Of a stretch of 11,740 nt of DNA, positions 1 through 5,920 are shown piece by piece. The stretch is taken from contig JAQUKF010000028.1 of NCBI GenBank assembly GCA_028719265.1, positions 1 to 11,740 on the forward strand, given 5' to 3'. A program made the position numbers and the translations under genes. The notes beneath the pieces were generated by a model. It was not told the DNA's origin, ran no database searches, and worked only from the letters and a program-made list of their open reading frames with translations. This stretch comes from Candidatus Omnitrophota bacterium (GTDB lineage Bacteria; Omnitrophota; Gorgyraeia; Gygaellales; Profunditerraquicolaceae). Every line of letters starts with the position of its first letter. Positions within the stretch are counted from its first letter, which is position 1.

Positions 1-213
1 GACCATCAGCAGCATGCGCGCATCCGGACCAAGCATAAACTTCTTCTCGGACAGGGAAACCAAAAACCCCAGGATAAAACAACCGCTTATATTTACAGCC
101 AGAGTACCGTAAGGGAATGCCGGGCCCATAAACCGGTACACTGCTCCTGCCAGGATATACCTGGCAAGCGCACCCGCCGCCCCACCGATAATCAAATTAA
201 AAAATTTTATCAT
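1..213 (-). CDS. crcB: Fluoride ion channel CrcB/FluC (partial, C-terminus missing)
   Basis: An open frame starts at ATG 213 and runs off the left edge after 71 codons. The N-terminus MIKFFNLIIGGAAGALARY, then PYGTLAVNISGCFILGF and the following LGPDARMLLMV, match the first two membrane helices of CrcB/FluC. These include the conserved GG-GA-RY start, the YGTLxVN turn and the N-x-x-G-x-F helix II signature. These small four-helix proteins form dual-topology dimeric channels that export fluoride. The frame has no strong ribosome binding site. It is on the same strand as the cluster, 85 bases after the amidohydrolase, and is likely a housekeeping neighbour. The remaining roughly 50 residues, including the Phe-box region, lie outside the window. 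Confidence 0.88.
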   Translation of the reverse strand, partial: MIKFFNLIIGGAAGALARYILAGAVYRFMGPAFPYGTLAVNISGCFILGFLVSLSEKKFMLGPDARMLLMV

Positions 214-298
214 AGTCTGAATAAATCTGGCGCTATTGCGTATAAAAGACCATTGGCGTAGAAAATCGACCTTGAGCGAGCAAAACGACAGATTTATT
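214..298. other. Intergenic region before crcB
   Basis: These 85 bases lie between the amidohydrolase stop and the crcB start. They are AT-rich at both ends and carry a 10-base inverted repeat, listed separately. I see no strong ribosome binding site for crcB, no hairpin followed by a T run, and no match to the conserved core of the fluoride (crcB) riboswitch. A promoter cannot be assigned. Confidence 0.5.
220..298. repeat. 10-base perfect inverted repeat flanking the crcB leader
   Basis: AATAAATCTG at 220-229 and CAGATTTATT at 289-298 are exact reverse complements separated by 59 bases. In the transcript they could pair to close off most of the leader between the amidohydrolase stop and the crcB start codon. 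The arms are AT-rich and the loop is long, so an intrinsic terminator is unlikely. A long-range stem or a pair of half-sites is possible, as is coincidence. Confidence 0.55.
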
Positions 299-1210
299 TT
301 AAAGAGCGAAAAGTTTTCCCGCATTGCCGCCGAGGATATTCTGCTTATCCTCGACAGATATATCCAAATCCTGCACCGCCTTAACGCCAGCGGCGATATC
401 CTTTTTCGCCGGCCAGTCAGACCCCCACAGGATGCGTTTGGGCCCCATAAGCTCCAAGGCCAGCGTAAAATTAGCCTTAGTGGTGTCACCGCTGGTATCC
501 ACATAAATATTCCTGAAATAATCCGAAGGAGGCGCCTGCAGATCTTTTACGAAATTTATCGAACGCAGCATCGCGTAAGTTGCGTCAAACCTCTGTTTCA
601 GATAACAAACCGCTCCAGCGAAATGAGCAAAGACGAATTTTACTTTAGGGTACTGCCTTAAGATATCCGACATAAGGAGTTTACCTGCGGATATCGTGGT
701 GTCAAAAACATACTCTATTACCGGAGTGAGCAGCGGGTCTTTTACCCGTTCAAACCCGATAGGATTGACGATCTGCGGGTGCACAAAGACGGGGATCCCC
801 TTTTCCCCGGCCTCCTTGTACACAGGCAGGAACATCTTATCATCCAGATAGATCCCGTTATAGCTTGAGGCAAGAGAAATCGCCTTAAAGCCCAATTCAC
901 CGGTTGCCCGCTTAAACTCCTCAAGCATATCTATTACATTGTCCACCGGCAGTACCGCCGCCCCGATAAACCTCCTGGGGTAACGTTTGATGATCTGTGC
1001 GACATTATCGTTATAGATATGCGCAACCTGGCTGAGGCTGCCCAACTTCAGGTACGCATCTGAAGTAGGATAGCTCAGGACAGCCGCATCAATCCCAGCC
1101 CACTCCATCATCTCGATCTGGGCGTCGATATCCCCCCAACCCTTATGGAAGAAGTGGGCGTTAGTAATGATCTCATCCGGCAGCCAATGGCTGTGGGCAT
1201 CAATCAACAT
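299..1210 (-). CDS. Amidohydrolase family protein (PF04909, ACMSD-like)
   Basis: This 303-residue TIM-barrel metalloenzyme has all the family metal ligands: His6 and His8 in DAHSHW, His144 in VFVHPQ, His196 in FAHFAGA and Asp265 in GSDWP. This set matches ACMSD (2-amino-3-carboxymuconate semialdehyde decarboxylase) and the metal-dependent aromatic acid decarboxylases such as gamma-resorcylate decarboxylase. Close relatives instead hydrolyse amides or lactones. In fungal polyketide pathways, members of this fold decarboxylate orsellinic or 6-methylsalicylic acid, so decarboxylation of an aromatic polyketide acid is an attractive but inferred role. Its ATG overlaps the stop of the upstream helical protein by one base, and GGAG lies about 13 bases upstream. 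It appears to be the last gene before a longer gap and the fluoride channel gene. Confidence 0.86.
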   Translation of the reverse strand: MLIDAHSHWLPDEIITNAHFFHKGWGDIDAQIEMMEWAGIDAAVLSYPTSDAYLKLGSLSQVAHIYNDNVAQIIKRYPRRFIGAAVLPVDNVIDMLEEFKRATGELGFKAISLASSYNGIYLDDKMFLPVYKEAGEKGIPVFVHPQIVNPIGFERVKDPLLTPVIEYVFDTTISAGKLLMSDILRQYPKVKFVFAHFAGAVCYLKQRFDATYAMLRSINFVKDLQAPPSDYFRNIYVDTSGDTTKANFTLALELMGPKRILWGSDWPAKKDIAAGVKAVQDLDISVEDKQNILGGNAGKLFAL

Positions 1211-1623
1211 CAGTGCTGGGTACTCCTCAATATACGCTCTGTCATCTCCGCTTCATAAATAGCCTTGATCTTTTCCAGCTCTTTCTTCCCCAATTCCCTG
1301 GCGATAATCTTCTCGACGGCATTAAGCTTGATATCAAGGAACAGGAACTCCGGATTGGTCTTCTTGCCCTGATATTTCAGCTCCAGGCACGCCTTTTCTT
1401 TGGCAGAGATATATTCTTTGTATTGTTCGATGGACTTCTCCAGGTTCTGCTTTTCATGCGGCAGATAGGCCCCCAATAATGCATTTTCCATCTCCGAAAG
1501 CAGGTCTTTATCGATATCTACCTGGGTAAATTTGCGTTCGTATTTATCGAACGCCTCCTTGGTAGTCTTATACAGCCAGACAAGGTAACGTTTCTTAAGA
1601 TTCTTTACGTCCTGTTTATCCAT
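1210..1623 (-). CDS. Small helical protein of unknown function
   Basis: This 137-residue, highly charged protein has almost entirely helical character. Lys- and Glu-rich heptad-like stretches occur near residues 56-82 (HEKQNLEKSIEQYKEYISAK) and 98-130 (LNAVEKIIARELGKKELEKI), suggesting a coiled coil. There is no signal peptide, membrane segment or recognisable catalytic motif. It begins with ATG 1623, 13 bases after the secreted protein stop, with AAAGGCGG upstream. It ends with TGA overlapping the amidohydrolase ATG by one base (TGATG), so the two are translationally coupled. A role as partner or accessory of the amidohydrolase is possible. I do not recognise the family. Confidence 0.75.
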   Translation of the reverse strand: MDKQDVKNLKKRYLVWLYKTTKEAFDKYERKFTQVDIDKDLLSEMENALLGAYLPHEKQNLEKSIEQYKEYISAKEKACLELKYQGKKTNPEFLFLDIKLNAVEKIIARELGKKELEKIKAIYEAEMTERILRSTQH

Positions 1624-1636
1624 GGTCGCACCGCCT

Positions 1637-2245
1637 TTATTCTTTTACGAGCTCAACCGTATCGAAATATAACGTACCCTTAGAATCTGCCAAGGGCTCA
1701 AACTGGAATATCCTGACCGGGAAATCAAGCTGGAAATTATTATCGGCGTCTTGTGGCTGCCAGTCATCGCGAACCATGAACTTATCAAAACTGCAGACTA
1801 CCCTTTTCCAGCCCTTGAAATCATCCTCTATTATAAAACGCCAGATCTCCCCTCCATTATCTTTGATGTCAAAGGCGATCTTTACCTTGGAATCCGTCCC
1901 GTAAACATAAAAAGATATGGCGCTGTAGTCTTCCCATTTTATATCATCGGGATTAATGGCCCATCCGGCGTTCTTTGCATCCAAACCTGTACCGCGGGCT
2001 ACATAAATATATCCGCCGTCGACAGCCTCATAGACGACCTTGAGCGCTTTATCCCCGGTATTCTTGATATCGGCAGCCTCGCTTACCTCCACGCTTGAAC
2101 CATTGCCCGCTCCGAAATCAACCGTACCGTCCGGGCCGCCGCTTACGGAAATCTCGAAATCGTCGATCAACAGATTCTCCTCCGCCAGGCAAATTCCGGC
2201 TGTCAAGAAAAGTAAAGTTACTGCCAATATCCCTATTTTCTTCAT
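1637..2245 (-). CDS. Secreted beta-rich protein, carbohydrate-binding-module-like
   Basis: This 202-residue protein starts with a clear signal peptide (two Lys, a hydrophobic core, and a probable cleavage after Ala21 in GICLA). The Cys at position 19 does not fit a lipobox, because the residue before it is Ile, so a lipoprotein is unlikely. The mature part begins NLLIDDFE and is made of alternating beta strands with WEDYSAISFYVYG, a KVKIAFDIKDNGG stretch and a final GTLYFDTVELVKE. This resembles the jelly-roll domains of CBM11/CIA30-like proteins that bind carbohydrate. It has no catalytic motif. AAAAGGAGAGG precedes the ATG. It follows the ketoreductase on the same strand, but its link to polyketide synthesis is unclear. 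It may be envelope-related or simply a downstream passenger. The fold call is tentative. Confidence 0.7.
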   Translation of the reverse strand: MKKIGILAVTLLFLTAGICLAEENLLIDDFEISVSGGPDGTVDFGAGNGSSVEVSEAADIKNTGDKALKVVYEAVDGGYIYVARGTGLDAKNAGWAINPDDIKWEDYSAISFYVYGTDSKVKIAFDIKDNGGEIWRFIIEDDFKGWKRVVCSFDKFMVRDDWQPQDADNNFQLDFPVRIFQFEPLADSKGTLYFDTVELVKE

Positions 2246-2328
2246 TCGCCTCTCCTTTTTTGTTTTCTCTGCATCTTATCCACTGTCGTTTCCCCGGATG
2301 TTACGCAAGAAGCGTATACAGGGATTCC
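2246..2328 (-). other. Spacer between SDR and secreted protein genes
   Basis: The 83-base gap holds a small hairpin-capable stretch (TACGC, 5-base loop, GCGTA) after the SDR stop, then AAAAGGAGAGG as the ribosome binding site of the next gene. The hairpin has only 5 pairs and no T run, so it is not a convincing terminator, and no good -35/-10 pair was found. Confidence 0.35.
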
Positions 2329-3105
2329 CTATTTTCCCGGGTGCTGCTGCTTGAACGGGATTACCGGCTTCGTCCAGGGGGTCTGCTGGTTGATCACGGC
2401 GATCTCCAAGGGACAAACGTTGGCCGGAACAGTCAGGGCGAAACGCACCGCCTCCTCGATAGCCTCTGTGCTCATGAGACGGGAGGCATCAGCGGTAATC
2501 TCTTGCAGCTTACCGGTCAGATCCGTATCCGTTACCCCGGGCAGTATGGAAGTTATCTTGATCCCGTGGTCGCGCAGCTCCCAGAAGAGCCCTTTGGAAA
2601 AAGCCCTCAAACCAACCTTGAGAGAACTGTAAACAATGAAGTTCCTTGGAAGAGGATCACACAAGGTGGAGCCGGAAACCATGTTGATTATCGCCCCGCT
2701 CTTGTTCTTGATCATATCATTAATCACCAGTCTTATGAGCCGCACATAACCGAGATAATTAGTATGGGCTAACCTTTCAAAATCCTCGATCGGCTGCTCC
2801 TGGAAAGGATACTGGCTGGACACTCCTGCGTTGTTGATCAATATATCTATTTTGCCGAATTTCTCTTTGGCGCTGTTCACCAACCCTTCAAGATCCTCAA
2901 GTTTTGTTACGTCGCAGGCTACCGGCAGAACCTGCACCTTGTATTTCGAGGCTATCTCTTCAGCGGCCTCCTTCAGGGGCCCGAGGTTGCGCGCGCCAAT
3001 AACCAGGTTTACCCCCAAGCCGGCGGCAGTAGAAGCCAGGGCTTTACCGATACCGCGGCTGGCACCGGTAACAATTGCTGTCTTTCCTTTTAATTCAGAA
3101 CTCAT
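2329..3105 (-). CDS. Short-chain dehydrogenase/reductase, probable polyketide ketoreductase
   Basis: This 258-residue classical SDR has the NADP(H)-binding motif TGASRGIG at residues 13-20, NNAG at 91-94 and a catalytic tetrad of Asn116, Ser146, Tyr159 and Lys163 (YSSLK). After the active site comes LPGVTDTDL near 188-196, the usual substrate loop. An Arg in the cofactor loop (GARN near 37-40) suggests NADPH. FabG- and ActIII-type enzymes of this family reduce one keto group of an ACP-bound chain, which fits the operon, but SDRs are functionally diverse. The ATG at 3105 is preceded by a near-perfect AAGGAGG. It lies 54 bases after the exporter gene and 83 bases before the secreted protein gene. 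The assignment as polyketide ketoreductase is from context. Confidence 0.85.
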   Translation of the reverse strand: MSSELKGKTAIVTGASRGIGKALASTAAGLGVNLVIGARNLGPLKEAAEEIASKYKVQVLPVACDVTKLEDLEGLVNSAKEKFGKIDILINNAGVSSQYPFQEQPIEDFERLAHTNYLGYVRLIRLVINDMIKNKSGAIINMVSGSTLCDPLPRNFIVYSSLKVGLRAFSKGLFWELRDHGIKITSILPGVTDTDLTGKLQEITADASRLMSTEAIEEAVRFALTVPANVCPLEIAVINQQTPWTKPVIPFKQQHPGK

Positions 3106-3159
3106 ATCTCATCCTCCTTAATTTCTAACAGGCCTAACCGTAGAATCACCCGCTAAAAC

Positions 3160-4290
3160 TTATAGACGCGGGGCATTATTGGATCCCGGACGGCTTAAAT
3201 ACAATAAAACCAGCAACCCTAAACCAAAAACCAGGAACCCCAAAGTAAAACTTCTCTGCATGATCAAACCGCCGAGGCTTACACCAATGCCTCCGGCGAT
3301 AAAACGTACCCCGCTGTTCAAACTGGCCGCCTCATTCAAGATCTCCGCCGGCAGGTCAGTAAGCATAGTAGCCAGACCCACATGGTTAAATGTCCAGCCG
3401 ATCCCCCAGACAATCATTGTCAAAACAAGCAGGCCCAAAGGGAGATCCATCAAAAGGGAAAATACGCATAATGCCATAAAGGCAATACCTAAATTCACCA
3501 CCTTCCTGCGGCCCATTGAATCCGCCAGGCGCCCTCCCCAGACCTCGCCAAAGATACCGCTTAGACTAGTCAAGGTAATCAGCGTGCTTATATAGAACTG
3601 CCTCAAATGCATTTGTGTCGAGAAATAAACCCCCAGCCATTGCTGAATTGCGTGATAAATCAGGCTTATAAGAAAAATATAGCTGAATATCTTGATTACA
3701 CGCATATCCCTGAAAGCTTTGAGGTAAGCCGGACGGGGATCCCCCATATACTCTTTGAAACTGGGAAGATACCTGTACATAAGCGAGAATAGCAGGAATC
3801 CGCCCAGGGCGGGAATGACGAATATCATCCTCCAATTGATCAGCCCGCTGAGGAACAATCCCAACAGGGAGGCTACGAACGTGGAGCCGAAGAAAATCCC
3901 GATATAACGTCCCCGCTTTGGCCCATCCAGGCGTCTGCCGATCAAGATAAGCCCAAGGGGAATAACCGATGCGCCGAATAAACCCATCATGAACCTGGCC
4001 GTAAAAAGCACCATAATACTGCCTGAAAACCCCGCCATAAGGTTGGCCAGCGAGAACAGGAACATACACACCAACTCTACCTTGCGTGCGTCAAAGATAC
4101 GCACCAGGGGTCCGTAAAAGAGCGCAGCCAAACCATAGGGGATCATGTACAGCCATACGATCCTGCCTACCAAAAACTGAGAAAGAGCGAAATCTGATGC
4201 GATCGAAGGAACCAATGCGGCTGCCGCTGCCACATTAAACGACAAAACTGCTCCCTCCAGGCAAAGGATAACAAATACTAATCGCTTCAC
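3160..4290 (-). CDS. MFS-family exporter
   Basis: This 376-residue integral membrane protein has about 12 hydrophobic segments. The first is near residues 4-30, and a longer hydrophilic loop near 170-195 separates the two halves. The classical MFS loop motif appears once as GGRLADSMGRRKV in the second half and in a degenerate form as YGPLVRIFDARKV in the first. The charged RRLDGPKRGRYIG segment lies between helices in the N-terminal half. It resembles drug:proton antiporters. The start is GTG at 4290, overlapping the aromatase stop by 4 bases with no strong ribosome binding site of its own, so translation is probably coupled. Export of the polyketide, with self-resistance, is the natural role in this context. 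The substrate itself cannot be read from the sequence. Confidence 0.88.
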   Translation of the reverse strand: MKRLVFVILCLEGAVLSFNVAAAAALVPSIASDFALSQFLVGRIVWLYMIPYGLAALFYGPLVRIFDARKVELVCMFLFSLANLMAGFSGSIMVLFTARFMMGLFGASVIPLGLILIGRRLDGPKRGRYIGIFFGSTFVASLLGLFLSGLINWRMIFVIPALGGFLLFSLMYRYLPSFKEYMGDPRPAYLKAFRDMRVIKIFSYIFLISLIYHAIQQWLGVYFSTQMHLRQFYISTLITLTSLSGIFGEVWGGRLADSMGRRKVVNLGIAFMALCVFSLLMDLPLGLLVLTMIVWGIGWTFNHVGLATMLTDLPAEILNEAASLNSGVRFIAGGIGVSLGGLIMQRSFTLGFLVFGLGLLVLLYLSRPGSNNAPRL

Positions 4291-4727
4291 TTAAGCGCTT
4301 CTTTTTCTATAATCTGCTTGAAGATCTTCAAATTATGTTGAGATCCCTCGTTTATAAAACCCTCTACCTGTTCGTCGCTGAATTTTGCCTTGCTGTCCAT
4401 ACGGAAATGCTGTATCCAACTCAACTCCACCCCTTCAGGGATAGGTGTATACAACCAAATGATCTTCATATATTCAAAAGGGAACTTCGGGTCCTGGCGT
4501 TCGGCATAAGTAAAATAATTCTCCTTGAAAAGGAGCCTCCAGGATTGCCATGATTTATCCTCTTCGTCGGTAAGCCGGAAAACTATCTTGTTGCCTTCCT
4601 TATTTACTACCTCGGCTTTTTTGTATTCGCTCCCGAACAATTCAGTCCAGCGCGGGATATCATTGGAAATATCGAATACCAGATCATAAGGCGCCTTGAT
4701 CACTATCGAATTGCAGGTATGACCCAT
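4287..4727 (-). CDS. TcmN-type polyketide aromatase/cyclase (SRPBCC/START fold)
   Basis: This 146-residue single-domain protein closely resembles the aromatase/cyclase domain of TcmN and WhiE-type proteins. The N-terminus NSIVIKAPYDLVFDISNDI, then RWTELFGSEY, SWQSWR and later ELSWIQHFRM follow the family order. Aligning by eye to TcmN from memory, the pocket residues Trp28, Tyr35 and Arg69 correspond to Trp27, Tyr35 and Arg64 here. Such enzymes bind the ACP-linked poly-beta-ketone in a helix-grip cavity and steer first-ring (and in TcmN second-ring) closure and aromatisation. The length suits a monodomain type, in contrast to the didomain proteins of reducing clusters. The ATG at 4727 has a strong AAGGAGG site. 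The TGA overlaps the GTG start of the exporter (GTGA). This gene is the strongest single indicator that the pathway makes an aromatic polyketide. Confidence 0.87.
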   Translation of the reverse strand: MGHTCNSIVIKAPYDLVFDISNDIPRWTELFGSEYKKAEVVNKEGNKIVFRLTDEEDKSWQSWRLLFKENYFTYAERQDPKFPFEYMKIIWLYTPIPEGVELSWIQHFRMDSKAKFSDEQVEGFINEGSQHNLKIFKQIIEKEALK

Positions 4728-4736
4728 CTTTCCTCC

Positions 4737-5537
4737 TTATTCTAATGTGGCTACGACCCTGGCCCATGATGCCCCGGTATTTTTTATGCGCACCGGAAAG
4801 CAGATAACTTTAAACCCAAAACCGGGAAGCCTTTCCAAATTGGCCAGCCTTTCGATATGGATAAACTCTTTCTTGCGTCCGTAAAAATGAGCCGGATAAA
4901 ATCTTTTAGGATCCCTGGTTTTCAAGAATTCTCCCAGCATGAACTTATACGGCCGGTCAATGCCCATGGTATCTACTCCAAAAATCTTTACTCCGCAGGA
5001 AAGCATATAGTCTATGGCTGAAGGATCAACCCCGGGATAATCCGAAAAGTACCTCGGCCCTCCGTAAAGCTTGTCCGCCCCGGTATGTAAGAGTACGATA
5101 TCCAAAGGTTTAAGCCGGTATCCTATCTTCTCCAGCGCGGATTTTATGTCCTGCCCGTTGATCGTATCCTGCGCCTTCTTGTGGGTCATATCCAGCTTCA
5201 CCCCATCCTGGTAACAATATTCAAGCGGGATCTCTTCTGCTGTCTTTGAGGCGCGGTTTTCCGATTTGGAACCGTAATGGAAGGAGTAATCCAGGTGCGT
5301 ACCTACATGCACCGGGGAATGCACGATTTCCAGGGAAAGGAATTCTCCATCGGGCAGCTCTTCTTTTTTAATTATGCGCATACCTAAGGCATGTTTGATC
5401 CGCCCAAGAATGGTTTTACCCATGATCACCCGGTTGAACTTGGCAACTCCGGCCTTATGGGATACGCGCTCGATATCCACCTTGTGTACCTCAAAGGCCT
5501 TCTCGTCAATGGGCAGACTTAAATCGATGATCTTCAC
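4737..5537 (-). CDS. Cyclase family protein (PF04199, kynurenine-formamidase-like fold)
   Basis: This 266-residue protein carries the metal-binding signature HVGTHLDYSFH at residues 77-87 (His77, His81, Asp83, His87) and the C-terminal family pattern HIERLANLERLPGFGF near 227-242 followed by SWARVVA. Members bind a divalent metal. They include kynurenine formamidases and the 'putative cyclase' proteins named for their occurrence in antibiotic clusters. The common HxGTHxDxPxH has Ser85 in place of Pro. The start is GTG at 5537 with an AGAGGG about 6 bases upstream. The stop TAA overlaps the ribosome binding site of the aromatase gene 9 bases downstream, so the two are tightly coupled. A role in second-ring closure, or in hydrolysis or lactone formation of the polyketide, is inferred from context. 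A plain amidase or hydrolase role is possible. Confidence 0.85.
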   Translation of the reverse strand: MKIIDLSLPIDEKAFEVHKVDIERVSHKAGVAKFNRVIMGKTILGRIKHALGMRIIKKEELPDGEFLSLEIVHSPVHVGTHLDYSFHYGSKSENRASKTAEEIPLEYCYQDGVKLDMTHKKAQDTINGQDIKSALEKIGYRLKPLDIVLLHTGADKLYGGPRYFSDYPGVDPSAIDYMLSCGVKIFGVDTMGIDRPYKFMLGEFLKTRDPKRFYPAHFYGRKKEFIHIERLANLERLPGFGFKVICFPVRIKNTGASWARVVATLE

Positions 5538-5608
5538 TCTGCACCCTCTTTTCCGCTTATCGGTTACAGCTTCTCACCTCAAAATCCAGATCATGGAAGG
5601 CGTAGAGT

Positions 5609-5845
5609 TCATTTTGCCGATTTTGACTGGATGTTATTGGCGATATCGTTAATGCTCGAATTCTTGGTTATTTCCTTAACGTTCAATTTAACTCCGAACG
5701 CCTTCTCCAGCGCGATCACCGATTCTACCATTTCAGTGGAATCTACGCCGATGCTCTCCTGCAAGGACATGTCGTCCTTTAATTCTTCGACCTTCACCTT
5801 TAAGAGGCTGCTCAATACCTCTTTTACCTTTGCTTTTGTATCCAT
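5609..5845 (-). CDS. Acyl carrier protein
   Basis: This 78-residue acidic four-helix carrier protein has the motif GVDSTEMVE with Ser36 as the 4'-phosphopantetheine attachment site. The usual DSL becomes DST, while the helix II pattern after it (EMVESVIALEKAFGVKL) is normal for the family. It holds the growing chain as a thioester between the ketosynthase pair and the cyclases. The frame can be extended to a TTG at 5863, but the ATG at 5845 is preferred: a purine-rich AAGGGAGAGGGG lies immediately upstream at 5846-5857, and MDTKAKVKEVL is the normal ACP N-terminus. The gene sits 75 bases after the radical SAM gene and 71 bases before the PF04199 cyclase gene. Its place among the polyketide genes implies a dedicated ACP rather than the fatty-acid one. 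Confidence 0.93.
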   Translation of the reverse strand: MDTKAKVKEVLSSLLKVKVEELKDDMSLQESIGVDSTEMVESVIALEKAFGVKLNVKEITKNSSINDIANNIQSKSAK

Positions 5846-5857
5846 CCCCTCTCCCTT
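5846..5857 (-). promoter_or_regulatory. Ribosome binding site fixing the ACP start
   Basis: On the minus strand AAGGGAGAGGGG directly precedes ATG 5845. Translation from the upstream TTG (5863) would run through this purine tract as codons, whereas no Shine-Dalgarno-like sequence precedes the TTG. This favours the ATG and a 78-residue ACP. Confidence 0.6.
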
Positions 5858-5920
5858 TTTCAACTCTTATCCCTTATTTTCTGTTTTATGCCTGTTCATA
5901 TTTCTCTTATTTGCCGCCTT

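Noticed and set aside
214..298. Fluoride riboswitch upstream of crcB
   Set aside because: I looked for the conserved GG-GAUGG, ACCGC and GCUGAUG-type segments in the 85-base leader and did not find them. A covariance model search would be decisive.
220..298. Rho-independent terminator from the 10-base inverted repeat
   Set aside because: The arms are AT-rich, the loop is 59 bases and no T run follows, so it does not fit an intrinsic terminator.
236..661. Open frames on the plus strand throughout the window, such as 236-661, 2095-2772 and 9318-9788
   Set aside because: They lie antisense to well-supported minus-strand genes, have low-complexity or Arg/Pro/Ser-rich translations without family motifs, and lack ribosome binding sites. 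They are shadows of the coding strand.
1637..2245. Lipoprotein signal on the secreted protein
   Set aside because: The Cys at residue 19 is preceded by Ile rather than Gly, Ala or Ser, so the lipobox rule is not met. A standard signal peptidase I site after Ala21 fits better.
3566..4069. A 167-codon minus-strand frame inside the exporter gene
   Set aside because: It overlaps the MFS gene in another frame. The MFS frame shows continuous membrane helices and family motifs, while this one shows none.
5609..5863. ACP starting at the TTG at 5863
   Set aside because: The extra six residues would be encoded by the purine-rich Shine-Dalgarno tract, and no ribosome binding site precedes the TTG. ATG 5845 gives the normal ACP N-terminus.
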